64,000 nucleotides of DNA. Source: Gymnogyps californianus (taxonomy: Eukaryota; Chordata; Aves; Accipitriformes; Cathartidae). The position numbers and the translations under genes were made by a program. The stretch spans positions 14,625,001-14,689,000 of the forward strand of contig NC_059476.1 of assembly GCF_018139145.2 (NCBI RefSeq), given 5' to 3'. A model generated the notes under the pieces. That model was not told the origin of the DNA and made no database searches. It worked only from the letters and a program-made list of their open reading frames with translations. Below, piece by piece: positions 1 through 13,442 of the stretch; position 1 is the stretch's first letter; the number at the start of each line of letters is the position of its first letter.

Positions 1-3000
1 TGCTGGTAGAGATGTCTGTTCTCTCCCTAAATCTTCTGGTGCCCCATCAAATAACCTCCGATTTACATGAGCAGTGATGTTACTATTACTTAGTAATGTT
101 AAACTGGACATTCATGTTATACAGTGGAAAGCTTTACTGCTAAATCCATGAAAAAGCCATGGCGTATAAACCCAAAAAAGCCTGGTACACTTGGTTTGGT
201 TTTGGCCCTTTAACTCTGATTCAGTGTAAATTTTCATACTTTCTTGATGGGCCAGTTAAAGTGGCTGAGTGCTAATATTTAATGAAATGGATAATAAGGG
301 AACTCCATATTCTATTTTTTTTATTTTCTCATTAGATGATACCACCACTGTAATGGCAGTTTCTAATATTTCTGTTCCCTTTTAAAAAAACTTTTAAAAA
401 AGAAATTTAAAACCACAAAAAAACCCTTGAGAAATGGGGCTGTTTGCAGCCCTGTGTCTCTGGAGGATACAGACTCTCTAGAGAGGTACTGCATCTGGAG
501 TGGCAACAGCTTGATTCCAGAGGCACAATATGATTGAAGTATTGGACTTTGAGGTAGGAATGTGACTTAGACATACAGTTGTATCTGTAGATCTGAGTAA
601 ACTCAAGACACTTGCGACACTAATGACCAAGGGCTGCCCTTGCTTGCAGCTGGCTTTCTGTAAATCCAGCCTCTTATTGAGCATTTCATTGTGATTCAGA
701 GTAAGGATGCTTTTGGCATGTTTCCCACGTTGGGATTTAGATAATCTGAGTGAGAATATCAACCCTTCAGGGGTGTTGCACAAGTCTCATTCCCAGGGAT
801 CTCAATCTGCCAGCTTGGGGAGCTGCTGGAAGTGCTGTATCAGTGCTCCAGAGATGAGCGTCACTGGTGCCTGCAGTGGTGCTCAACAAGCATCGGCTCA
901 GCCAAGGAATGTACCCTTAATATAGCTGGGGTGCCCCAGATGTATTTCATGTATCAGTACAAAGAAGAGCTGTGTAATCTGCTGCGAGTCTCTCCAGCCA
1001 CGTGTGTGTTTGGCTTGGACGCCGTCATCCCCGCTGTCGGAGCCGGAGTGTGTGTTGGCAGCAGGGAATCGTTGTCGCAGAGTAATTCCGAGCACAGAGG
1101 GAGTCAAACCAAAGTTCATTTTGTTCTTTTTCTTCAAACTTACAGCTTGCTTGAGCGGGCAGGGGGTGCGTCAGCTGCTTTTCTTTTTGGTGTTTTTTTT
1201 AATCAATACCTCATCTCTGTCATAAGAAGTCTTTTGCTATATCTGAATGAAATGTCATGCTCCTGAGACTTCTGGCTCTGGTTAGACAGGCATCTTGCTT
1301 GCAAAGTAGGGCTTTCTATTGATCTCATTTTAAATGGTATAGCTACAGGCACAGAAACAACAATCTGGGGTCACACTTCGCTCACTCTTCTGCGTATTTA
1401 TTTCTGTTTTAAAAATAAACAAATAAAAATCACTGAAGTAGTCTGCCTTAGCAATGCTTCTCAGAAGCTAAAGACCAAAAATAGTCTTAAGACCCAGTGC
1501 AGCACTTAACTGTGCAGCTATGAGACATATACCCTAAGGTATGCTGGCAGGGCTGTCGGTATCCTTTATTCTTGACTTCTGTTACTGCTTGCTAACTTTG
1601 CAACCAGATAGGATTACCAACATTTTATCAGAGGAGTGGTGGCTTTAAGTAGCAGATGAGAAAACCCCTGAACTCCAACCTGAAACCAGTCCCTGACCTT
1701 AGCCCAATGTTTTGGTTAGGTAGGTGAGCTATATTTTAAATTTCTTTATGTGTTTGGGCTGGAAGTGGGGTTTGTAACTTCTTCCCCAGTCATAAAGCCT
1801 TTATCTCACTTTTTTTCTTACTTGCTATGCAATACCTGTGCCCCTTGCACACCCTTGTTTAGTTTGGAGACGAAGCAAATCCAGAGTTCTTACTTTGCTG
1901 TATTGAAACCTTTTGTAGCTAATTTCTAGGACCTCATCTGGAGAAGCCACTCTGTTTCTCTGGCTCTGGCTCAGGATTTGAAAACTGAGCTGCAAATAAA
2001 TAAGCATAGGCTCATCCAAAGGCCTGAGACATAGTTGGAAGGAAAAAGCGAGTGAGGCTGGAAGTGACAGCGCAAAGCTGTGATGAGTTAAAGGCCTAAC
2101 GCACTGCGCTACAGGCATCGCCCTTAGCGAAGGAACAAGTGGCTCCTCGCAGACGGGGTTTTTACCTCTTAAGGATGTCGCTCACTCCTTGGCTCTGCTC
2201 CTCAGCTGAGCCAAGTGCTTAAGCCTGCACTTGACTAGAACATGTGGTCTGGGGGCATTTCACTGTTTTCCTGCTAAATACCTTTACTGAATAGGAGACT
2301 ACAGCCTACTCGGATAATCCAGGTCAAAAAAAGTTTCCTATTTTTATAAATAAGTAAACTGCAGTGTGAACCTTTTTACAATTGTAAAAATAGAGGTGGA
2401 AATGGCATGAAAGATGAGTAACTCCATTCCTTTGTGGTGGTGGGAAAGCAGTGCTGGCAAGCACCAGAGCTACCTCTGGACAGAAGACAGGCCAGAAATG
2501 AAGAGGCAGCCTCTGCCTGAAGATAGATTCAGCTTCCTCTGACTCCCATGTTGTAGGGGGCTGCCCTGCTGATGGAGAGGCAAAAGTGGTAAGAAAGCGA
2601 AGTCAACTGGTTAATGGTTTTGCCCATCCTATTTTCTATGGAAAAGAGGTACCAGGAAGAAAGGGGTGTGAGGTTTCTGCATCTCCTGGGGGAAGGAGCA
2701 GGGGGAGAGACAGCTCCTGGAAGTAAGTCATAGCTATGTTGACATCTGTAAGTCACATCAGCAAATGTCTCAAATGTCATACTGAGCTCTAAGGTTACTG
2801 TAATGAGTATTATCTTCTTATAGATCAGGACTTAAACAAATGTGAGTAAAATTGACTAATTGCTTCTTGCAATGGGAAGGTGCTCTTGAGATCCCCTCCC
2901 TCTGTCACACCTCATTCATTGCCTCCAAGTAGAAGCAGATCACATCCTCTCATAGGGTTAGATATTCTCAGGCTTTAGGAGAATATGAAAATACAGATTT

Positions 3001-4823
3001 GCATTTTGCTCAAACTGGGAAACAGGTCATGAAGTCAAACCATACTCTGAAATTTCAGTGGTTGTGATGCTCAAGGCTTTGGCTTGGTCACTCTGACCTC
3101 ACTTCCTGATGTGATAGGCTGGCAGAAGTATCTGAGATTTTGTCTGGATCATCCTTGAGTTTTTCTGGGACTCCTGGAAGGTGTTGCCAAGGTAACTGCA
3201 GAAGCTGAAGTGGCATGGAAAAATTGGAAAAACAAAATTAAAATCTAACTAGACAAATGTTGCAAGGTTGAATCTTTCCACCTTCCTGTCACCTAAATCT
3301 TCAACAAGTATCTTGGGAAGCAGGTTAGTTGTCTATATGTACCTGTATGATAATTCCTCAGGTATTGGTGGCCGGTGCCTGTGTTTCTGGAATAGCCTCC
3401 ATACTGTAACTTCAGCTATGGAAAAAAGCCATGTTCCTCAGAATGAGTAGTCTGGTAAAGGTTATTAGGCACAGCGTTGGTGAGCCAGGTGATGTAGCAT
3501 TAAATGATGTAGCGTTAATGGCCTGCGAGATGCAAGAGGGCAGACCAGATGTTGACTCTCCTTTGAATCTTCATTTTCCTTCAGCTTCAAGTGTGGACTA
3601 GCAAGTAGGGGCATAGCCTAGAGTTGAGATAGTACATGCTGGCAGATGACCAACAAATCTAACCTTTTGTAGGACAGAGAATTAAGCCCTTAATTTTAGC
3701 ACCATATAAAGCTGACTTCCAATTTTTATTAAACCAATTCCTATTATTGTTTGGCATCTGGATGAACTTGTCCATTAGCAGGGCAGATTGGGAAGACTTT
3801 TTGTTTTTAGAAATAACATTAACAAGTTAATACTGTGTAATTAATACTAACTAATAATTAACATGAACTACTGCAAGTATAGTGTGTGGCCATTCCCAAA
3901 ATAAGCACATCAAAAAGCTTGTTTTGTGCTCCCAGCCTAGACTATGTGTGTTGGTACCAGGCAACCCCACTCACTGACTTATATTAGCAACTGGTGACAA
4001 ATAGGTCAGTCGAAGAAAGCATGATCTCCATGAAAATGGCTTGTAAGCACAAAAGAGCTGTGCTATATCTTTTCGTGGGATTGAGGAACATCAGGAGGCA
4101 GTTTTGAAGCTTCAGGAGGTGTCAGTTACTAGCCAGAAGATTGACCAAGAAATTCATCGAGGGACTGGTGGCTCCCTTCACGCCTGGTGTTGAGGGTCTC
4201 TGCGTAAGTTAGAAGGGGATTTGGAAGTGATGTTTGTCCTTCCCAAAAATGTGTGGTCTTGGTTGCCTTCTGCAGGCTGCATCGCATGATGTTTTGCTGA
4301 GCTGGAGTCTGACAATTTGGCGGGGGGGTGTGCTGAGGAGCCCATGTAAACAAGGAAGAAGGGTTAGATCTCTTTGAAATGCAACGGGAAATTCCCTTCC
4401 CTAGTAGGGATTTAGCAGCTATAGGAGCATATACTGTTCTTTCTACCCAGGTTCGGTTCTTTCCACTCCATAATCCTTGCCCGCAGCCCTTGGGAGGGAA
4501 GCATGCCGAGGAAACTTCAATTCATTAGTCATCCTAAAATGTGCTAGTAGTCCAGTTGTTCCTGCTGGAGGTGCACTGTTGCATATACGTCACGGTAGTA
4601 TTGCAGTGAACTCCAACTTACCCTTCCAAATGTGCACGCATAGTCACTAAATGAGATGTTTTGGAATAAATTTTCAGGCCATATAAGCTTTTGTTAAACT
4701 GTAGCATTCCAACATCGTAATTAGTATGTCAGCTAACAGACCTATCCAAAGACTTATTTACTATCCAGGCTGTTTTACATAGCAAGAAGCATGCTTCTGT
4801 GATCTCTGTTTGTTTTTTATGGC

Positions 4824-4960
4824 AGTGCCTAAGGCCCAGCTGAGATCAGGGTCCTGTTGTGCTAGACATTTAGGCCTCGTCTCCAGAGAATGGAAGTCTA
4901 CATAAGGGACAGACAAAGGAAACACTGTTCAAATTTGGGTGGTGGGGGAGGGGAAGGGAA
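4824..4960 (+). repeat. Degenerate ancient amniote interspersed repeat (CR1/L3-like or SINE tail)
   Basis: The stretch runs through a GCCTAAGGCCCAGCTGAGAT-type segment, then a GGGTCCTGTTGTGCTAG segment, then a GACAGACAAAGGAAA segment followed by a G-rich tail. That order resembles an old, widely dispersed amniote repeat I recall from reptile and bird genomes. The resemblance is from memory; the family name is uncertain and no alignment was possible. The copy is heavily diverged and non-coding. Confidence 0.35.
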
Positions 4961-7900
4961 GTAACTAAGACTTGGAAATTGGGGAGGGAAAAACTCCTCC
5001 CGTGAAAAGAATTGGTCTGGTTCTCAGTTCTCTTACAGAGAACTCCACAAAGCTAGGCCAGCTCCCCAGCAGCAGGACCATCCTCTTTCTCAGCTTGCAG
5101 TGAACATGCAGCCTCTGTGCTCCACCACTGACCCTTCCCAAAATAAGAAGGGGAAATCAATGCATTTTGGGAGAAGGAGGGGAAAAAAAAAAAAAGAGAG
5201 AAAAACAAAAAGAGGCCATCAATCTGTCAAGAGTGAGATGCTGAAAAAGACAAGGTTGCAAAATGCCTGAATTCAAGGTTGTCTATGTTAGCATCCGAGT
5301 GATTGGGGAATAGCAGTTGCCTGTGCAAAGAAAGAAGGAGGTATATGGAAAGTATAGCACTTGCAGCAGAGTCTGGCTGGGGTAGTTGCAGGCAGTCCAG
5401 CAGGTCCTCTCTTGGTAGCCTTGTATAGGGGAGAGGGAAGGGTTTAATCTTGTATGTACTCATAGGGTAAGCTTAAGTGACTCCCTGTTGAAAAGTTAAA
5501 CACTACGCCTCTATATCATCTGTCTAACAGGTTTAGGTAATCACTTACTGTGGTGCTTATTTATTTTAAATGGTGCTGTATTGTATAAGGCATGTGTTTT
5601 TGTAATGGAGGGTCTGCAAATCTCAGCTTTTTGCCCAAGGACAGCATTACTTTTGCCCTTGTTTCATGGTTGATTTATTCCTAATGGAGAGGAATAAGCC
5701 TCACAATGATATATTTGTCTTGTCTCAGCTCTGTGAAATGCATGGAGATTGACAGCTCTTCTGTATCTCACATCATTAATTTGCCTTGCTAACCTTTATT
5801 TAGCATCAGAAGATCAGCCTCACTGAACGTTGCTAGCAAATCTGTGCTTAGTCCCTGCTCTGGCTTTGTTTGATTAAGCTTGAAGAGACAGAAAGGAGAG
5901 TCAGGAAATGAAAATGTTCTAATATTGGGACTTGGACTTATTGCACACTTAACAGTGCCTTCCTGGAGGCAGACTGGCAACTGAGGCTGCTGGCAACCCA
6001 GCCTTTCTCTATGAAGAAGGTGTTAATAGGAATGTTGCTGTTGATGTTCCCATAGTGCAAGACTTAGTGAGGTGTTTCTAGTCTCTCGAGGCAGAGCAGT
6101 TCTCTGCTCTGAGTCTAGGCTGCCTTTCCAGTCTGTAAGGAGCACCAAAGGCTAAATATCAGTCTTTAAAGTTAACGTACCAGGTGAGACAACTAAGCAA
6201 GCTGCAGGGAAATCACATGCTTACTACCATGTAGCAAAAACCCTGCGAAGATGCTTGAGCAAAGTGTGTAGCCTTCTTATCCAGAGGCTAAGCCAGAATG
6301 AGTAGAAATAAGTGCTTAGTTACCTGGCTGTGTGCAGAGTATTTTCTGCAACATAAGAGGAGTGCTTTTTTGCTGAGGGGGGAAAATAGGCATCTTACCA
6401 GAGGTTTCTGTCTCAGTAACTTTCCTATATTCACCTTCTCTTCTTATTCTGCTGATGCACCTTTTTTTTAGAGCTGATGGAACCAGATATCCCAGTAAGT
6501 CCTGTTTGCTTTTTTGAAGCCTATGTGGATGAGCTCAGTTTCCCCCTTCCTAAAGGTGAATGTCACCTTCTGTTTCCACCTGCACAGGCTGTTCTCACTG
6601 TCTGGGTCTTCATGATGGATAAAGGTAAAAGGCAAATCTTTTCCCCCATTTTTTCCTCTTCTTTCAGTTTTCCATAATCTGCTCAAAATGGGACCAGTTC
6701 AGCTTCCTGCTGAACAAAATACAGTAACAAGTCTGTAAGCTTCTAAATTTTAGAGAAGCCTGGAAAAACCCTTCAGAAAATACTGAATTGGGTTTGTAAT
6801 CTCTTCTGGGGAGTGTCAGTGATACGACTTGCCCATGTACGTCCTTGTTCAATATAATGTAGTTCATTAATTGGCAGGCTGGTAACGCACCGGCTGCTCT
6901 TGTAGCCTGCTATTCATCACTCTGGTACTCATTTCCGAAGCTGTCATTTCCTGCAGCCTTGTGCAGGCAGCTCTTTGAGGCTCAGTTCCCAGGGTCACTG
7001 CAGAAACACAGCTTGAATGGAGCTCAGGAGAAAAGCAATGAATCAGTGTCGGAGGGAGAGCAGAGCATTCGGTTTGGCTTACATCAGTATTTGTGATAAC
7101 GTACCATCTGGGCTACAATCTTGCCAGATCTAGCTAATAAATAGAGCTGGACAGAAGTTGTATTTGGACGGCAGAGCTTCAAGGAACAGCCAGGATATGG
7201 AAATGGCAATTTGTGAGATGGTTATGTGAGCGCTGCAGAGCGGTGCTGCTCTGCACACTGTGCTGGGCACCAGCAAACCGAGGTGTCTCCGTTCGTTTAG
7301 CCAGGAGTATTGTGGTTCAGAAGGATCCCATAAAAGCCGTTTGCAAAAGGCAGCTTTTTTAATCTGGTGACTCAGCTGTGCTTCAGACTGAACTAATATC
7401 ACTGTTGGGTTGCTTTATCCTCTGATTTCTGCTGGACATAGTATAGCCTTTGTTCCTTGCTTCAAGCTCTTGTCCAGTGTTGCTCTGTTCTGTCCCGAGA
7501 TAACCGAAGGCTGCCTCAGAGGTGGCAGATGTATTTTTGACTGAAGTATTGGATTCCTGTATGATTTTGACTCTAGCACCTGGAGTGCTGTTCGGTACTC
7601 TGCTAGGATCGTTCCTAGTCCACAGAGTCTCTTTTTTTCCTGATTCTGTGTGGTTTTGAGGATTTCCCAGTAAGCAACTGACACCACATTCTCTACAGAC
7701 TTCAGAATAAGAAATTAAAACAAAAGTGACTTTTGTCAATCTGTGCAGGAAGTAAATACTGGCTGTTCTCCGCTGCCTGTGAAGGCCATTTCCTATCAGC
7801 TGGGGCTGGGGGTCTGTAACTTTTTTAAACCACTAGGAAGTAATTTGTAATCTTTGGACAAGATTACTATGAGGCCCATTTGAAAGCTTATTCATGTTTT

Positions 7901-10059
7901 CCTAAAGAAAGCTTGGACACAAAATGTGTTTGCTTTAAGATTAACTCCTGTGAATGTAAAGGAAATTACTTGTGAGCTTGACTGTTGCACCCTGTTGGCT
8001 GACCACAGAAAACACAACTCCACAACTGGTAATGACTAATAGAGAGTCTCAGTTGGCTCCTAGGGCTGAGGTCCCCATGCCCCGTGGGGCGGAAAGCCAT
8101 CTGTTTGCATGCCTTTACTGTAATCAGTTGTTCGTGGCTCTGGAAAATCTGCTGCAGGAGCTGGCTGCGCTGGCGTAGCCTTTCTGAAGGCAGTGGGTTA
8201 CTCGTCTGCTGCCACAGGCTGGGTTTGCCCACCTGATTTCTGTATATTCTGCGCCGTGTGCTGGAGTCCTCCTCTGTCCATGCCCCAGCCAAACCCACTT
8301 GTGGTTGGGACCTCCTGTAAATTATTGATTTATGTAAACAAGGTGCCTACAGTATCACTTTGGCAGGTTCATTAAAACCTCAGATCTATAGATTTCAACC
8401 TTGAAATGATGGGCTGCTAGACAGGAGATGGGGGACAGGCTTCAAGGAGGATGGGAGATGGATTCATTGCTTAACTTTCCTACTTGAGCTACATCTTCCT
8501 AACAGTAGAAAGAAAAAAGGAGATATAGGACAAAAGTCCTTTTGAAAGTGAAGATGAAAGACTCTGGGCTGTAATCAGATGTAGAGGAAGGAAAGTGCCC
8601 CATGAACTTACATGATCAGGGAGGCTGTACCGAAAGTCATTAGCAGTAGTCAGTATTCTCACTGGTCAACTTCTGGGACCTATTGAATTAAAGAAAACTT
8701 TGAGGGAAGGGAAAGAAGAGAGGAAGATACTGTCCAGTACCACTTGTTGCCCACAGAGACTTAATGCATAACTTTTTATACTGGCTGTTAAGTCTGTGTG
8801 CCTTCTAGCAATCTTACCTTGCCTTGTGGTTACTAAAATCACAAAGACTTCATCTTTGAAGGAGGCATATAAATCTATCACTTTCCAAGACAAAAAAAAG
8901 ATTGCAAGAAAGGGTGAAAATTGATATGTAGTGTGACCAGAACTTGAGGTCAGATGGGAAATCCTGTTTCCAAGCAGGTCAGATAGAAAAAAGGAAAATC
9001 TGTGATAAGTAAACAGGTATTTTCTGTAATAACTGAGTTGGTGCTGTGGGTTGGATGGCAGGACCACACTGGCCAGTATACCAGTGCAAGTCAGGAACCT
9101 CCTGAAAGCCACTGGGCTATGGGTGGACCTTCTTTTACTCCAATTACTGTACAGTACTCAGCATTCACAGGCTAGCAGCTGCAGCCAGGCTGCTTGCACA
9201 GTATAGTATGCCCACCTAAAGATAGCTTTGTTCCTTGTCGTGATTGATGAGATATTTCCTCTGAGTAAAGCACTCCCTCTCTTAGTTTCTTTTGTTCCTA
9301 TACTCAACAAAGGCTGGGAGCTGCAAACACGTTGGGCTATGTGGAATGCAGCTCACATTGCACAGACAGTTTCACCATTAGGTATTCTTGAAATCAAGTG
9401 AAGCAGGAAGGGAAAGATTATTTTAAATTTATTTTTAGAACGCATTAGGATGTTTGAGCCTTGGCAAACCTTTTTTTTGCAACTTCTTGGGTGCTGACTG
9501 GCCTGTAGAACCGGCTGACTTCATTGCTTTCTGGATCCCCTAATTTCAGTGGTCTGGGGATGCTGGCCAACACCTTGGGCATGTTGGCTGTGTGTGGTTT
9601 GGAGTTGGCCATGGGCAGGCGTAGCAACTGGAGCCTTCCTCTGCTTCTGTCTTGGGGAGCCCATGGTACTTGACAGTTTAGGGGAAGCTGGTGACCTGGA
9701 GTGTGGTGGGACTTGATCTGGGATTTACAGGCAATGTCCAAGACTTCCATAGCTGTTAATGTAATAGGTAGTGCATTTACTCCCTTGCTTTAAGGACACA
9801 ACTTGTGTAATTTGTACTGGGTTATATGATGGCTTTGTGGATGTACATGCCAATTCTTGAAAACGTGTTTGGCATATTCCTTCATTCCAGCTGTGTCAAT
9901 ACACAAATATGAGGTCTTTTTTTTTTTTAAACAGGGAGGGGAAGCCCCTGGGTAACAATTGGGCCATAGCAAATAGCTGCAGATACTGCACTTGGAGTTT
10001 GTAACTATCAGTTTGTATTATCAGAACCCAAAGATAAACTGTGTGCTTTACTTAACTCC

Positions 10060-10079
10060 CCCCCCACACACACACACAA
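10060..10079. repeat. C-run followed by (CA)n microsatellite
   Basis: A run of C leads directly into about seven to eight CA dinucleotides within the first intron segment. It is a simple repeat that is likely to vary in length. Confidence 0.85.
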
Positions 10080-13000
10080 GAAGTCACAACTGTAATAAGA
10101 GAGAAATATATAAGTATTTTGCCAAATGTGCACCTCTGGAAGGCTTATCACCTACTAGCTTATAAGATTTGAACAAATACAGTAATGTGGTATTTCCTAG
10201 TTGTCTAATACTCTGAATATCCATCGTCTCTACTAGTGATGTAACCCATAAAGTATTAGAGCTGAGTTGTATATTATCCAGTTTTCTCTTTTCCCATGAA
10301 CTTTTCCCATGTTCTGAATGCTTCTACTTTTTCCAGAAGTACAAGGAAACATGGTTCCAATCCCAGTAGAAGACTAGGGTAATATGTATTTGAATGCAGA
10401 GGTCAGGGTGTGAATTTCCACATATATATGTGTGTATTTATGCATATAATGTGATGTGAAACCAATCCAAGCAAGCTAGATGTTTAAGCCAGAATCTGAG
10501 ACGGACTTTGGGACTCTGTATCGAGCACTTATGTACACACCTAGTCAGCTGCTTTTGGTCCAGGAAAAACCTGTGGCAGCAATAACTAGGATATTTATTC
10601 ACATGTAGTGGGCCTGCCGTGCCAGCCAGCTCTGCAACCATAGGAACTGGAGTACAGCAGCAAAGGGATATGCTAACAGCACAGCTGAGAAGTCTCCATC
10701 TACCAATGCCACAAGATCCGTAGTAGAGGTGGAGGAAGAAGACAGACTGGAAGGATTAGGATAGCAAATCCATAACCATATAGACTTGAAACAACTAGTT
10801 ACCTTAATAGCCAGTCATTGTGGGAAGGAGCTCTGTTGTCTCCCTCATACGTTACAGTACCCAAACTCTGGGATTCACTTCTAGTTTCCTTGAACTCAGT
10901 AACACCTAAAGCAGTGCAAGGAATGCAATTCCCTGTGCTGCTGCTGAGTCCTAAGCCTTTGCTGTTACTATCAAATATTGGTGGAGAACAGCAAACCGTG
11001 GTTTCAGCTCTCGGCCTTTTGTTCCAACTTTTAGCTCCATAAGGCAAAGTGCTGTTCTGTTAATAGCCAAAAAATGATATCAACAGAGTCCAGCCTTCCG
11101 GAAGTCCCCAACTCCTGCTCCCCATCTTCTCCCTCACCTCAGGAAGCCCTCTTCTCAAGTGTTGTTTCAGTCACCAAATTAAGCAAAAACTGCTGCAGCT
11201 TGTACTCTGATGAGAAAGCAACGTAGCTTTCAGATCCTCCCTAAGGAGGGAAAGAAAAGTGTTTCCAGGGGCACTCCGTGCGTGCTTTGGGTTGTCAGTG
11301 TTCCTAAGTGATGCTCTTAAGGTCGGGTTCCTATTATGTTTTTGTAGGGAGCCCTGTTAATCTTAGTTCAATGCTGGAGCAAGGCACAGGAGCGGGCAGC
11401 CCCTCTTCCTTCCTTCGAAGTGTTCTCTAAATAATAAAACTATGACTCCGGTTTAAATATTGAGGGTAGCTTGTTGGGCAGAATGTAGCGTGTGACTACT
11501 GTTGAACAGCAGTCAGGTGTGTGGTTTCTAATGTACGTCCTGTCAGATGTTGTGGCATATTTGGTGCCAGGAGCAAAATGTTTGCTTATTACATTTCAAA
11601 TCTTAATTATTTTCTCTGAGAAGAGAAGCTCGTGTTCCTTTAAAAAAAAAAAGGCAGAGTTTCTGTGTTTGTAATTCTTTATTCAGCTGTTAATGCTACA
11701 GTAGAAAACCTGTTTCATAACCCATATAGAAGCTCCAATTTCCCATGCTGGGCTACCAAGAAAGGAGTGACAGGTGTGATCCTTTTTCCTCTTTTCTCTT
11801 GCATGAGAAAGCTAACAACTCTGCCCCATCACAGTGCTGTGGGGCTCTTGGGGTATTTCATCAGCATATTTAAAAACCTCTTGGAGTTAAGCAGTAAATT
11901 GGGGTAGTGAGTTTTATTCCTGAATTCCTAAAGCAGTACTCAGTACCTAGAGTGCAACCACAGTAGTTGCAAGCAAGATAACCTTCACTCTTGACTGTGA
12001 GAGCGGTCAGGCACAGACGTTTGGGGTTGCAACACTTTGCAAAATGAGGCTCCCATGGGAAGTGGGGTTGCCCATGCAAACCATGCTCCTAGCGTGTAGC
12101 TCTAGGACGTGAACTGGCTGGAAGGATCATGACAAGTGGCTGAGCTTGGAATCCTAATGTGTGGCCCAGTCTGCTTTGGGTATGGTACATAAAGGGCTGG
12201 GAACCTGTGCTGTGGATCTTAATTGTGTTCAAGTAGGATGTCTGCCACAAGCACATCTTTCTTCCTTGAGCATGTCTTTGCTTGAGCCTCACTTCCATCT
12301 TTAAAACAATACAAACATTGCTTCGTGGTTGAGTGGCGGCTGCAGTGAAGTCTGCAGTGCACACAGACTGGGAAACATTATGTGTTTAAAGATGAAAGCT
12401 GCCTTTAATATTTCACCAACTTTAATAATTCATCCTGAGATGACAGCCTTAGTCTGCTGTGCAGTGACTTGCGCACAGACTTCTGTACCCCAAACTATAG
12501 TCAGCTCCATGCTAGGAAGACCTCTTGCATATATCTCCATATTTAAAAGAAAGATACCTCTTCTGTGAATCGTAAGGACAAAATGCTCAGAAGTCAGACA
12601 CTGACCTTCACATGCATTCAATGCTTTCAACCCAGCACCTTTGCCAAGTGTGTGGGACTAAAGGAGCCTTTTACAGAGAGCAGAGCCAGCATGTACAGTG
12701 ATAGTGTCTAACAGCATACGGGCACTGTAGTGAATTTTTAGAAAGTGGGTGTGAGAATATGCTTACTGCAGAAAATCCTTCTTGCAAAATGCTACTTCTA
12801 GTGCCTTTATATTTCTGCTTCTGCATATTCTTTGGAGGTCTGTCCAAGGCAATTACGACTGACTTCCCTATGTGTATCAAATATACATGTACTGTGTGGG
12901 AAGAGCTCTAGAGGGGTGGAAAAAGCAAGCACCTTCATCTGCGCAGCAATACTCTTACCTTAGCTATTTGTGAATGAAGCAGATCACAGCTCTGAAGGAA

Positions 13001-13422
13001 AGTAGTTAGCTTGTTGGCACAAAAAGGTCTGTGTGCCAGGTCTGGAAGTGACCTGATTTCATCTAGTACTGCTTAGTGGGAGAATTTTAGTTGTTGGATC
13101 AAAAAAAACCCTCAAGAGAGTTCCAAGGCAGAAGGACTTAAAAGGGAGCATCTCTCTGAAGCCCAAAGAGCATGTCAAATGTACCGGACTGCTGCTTGAG
13201 TGGGATTTTTCCAAGACTCTTGAGAGGTGGAGTGTTGTTTAAGTATTTGTTTAGAAGAATGTGTAGTCCACTCATGCAGGAGAGATTCCCATTCCCTTTT
13301 ACAGTGTTGCTGTCCTTCTTGTTTACTTTAGTTAAGCTCATAAATTGACAATCAAGGTCTACAGAGAAACTAATGGCTGAGGGGAGAATTAGAAACCAAT
13401 GTTCAGCATGATCCTGCAATTT

Positions 13423-13442
13423 AAAAAAAAAAAAAAAAAAAA
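13423..13442. repeat. Poly(A) tract, 20 A
   Basis: An uninterrupted run of 20 A lies in the intron. No retroposed sequence is recognisable immediately before it, so it may be a simple homopolymer rather than the tail of a retrocopy. Confidence 0.8.

Noticed and set aside
6474..6494. A possible 21-nt micro-exon flanked by a T-rich AGAG acceptor and a GTAAGT donor
   Set aside because: In the required phase it would insert seven residues immediately before the paired Trp of SH3-1, breaking the domain. A 23-nt version, using the first AG, would shift the frame. I recall no such exon in TKS5.
8666..9112. 148-codon minus-strand open frame in the first intron segment
   Set aside because: No domain or splice context; the composition matches the surrounding intron.
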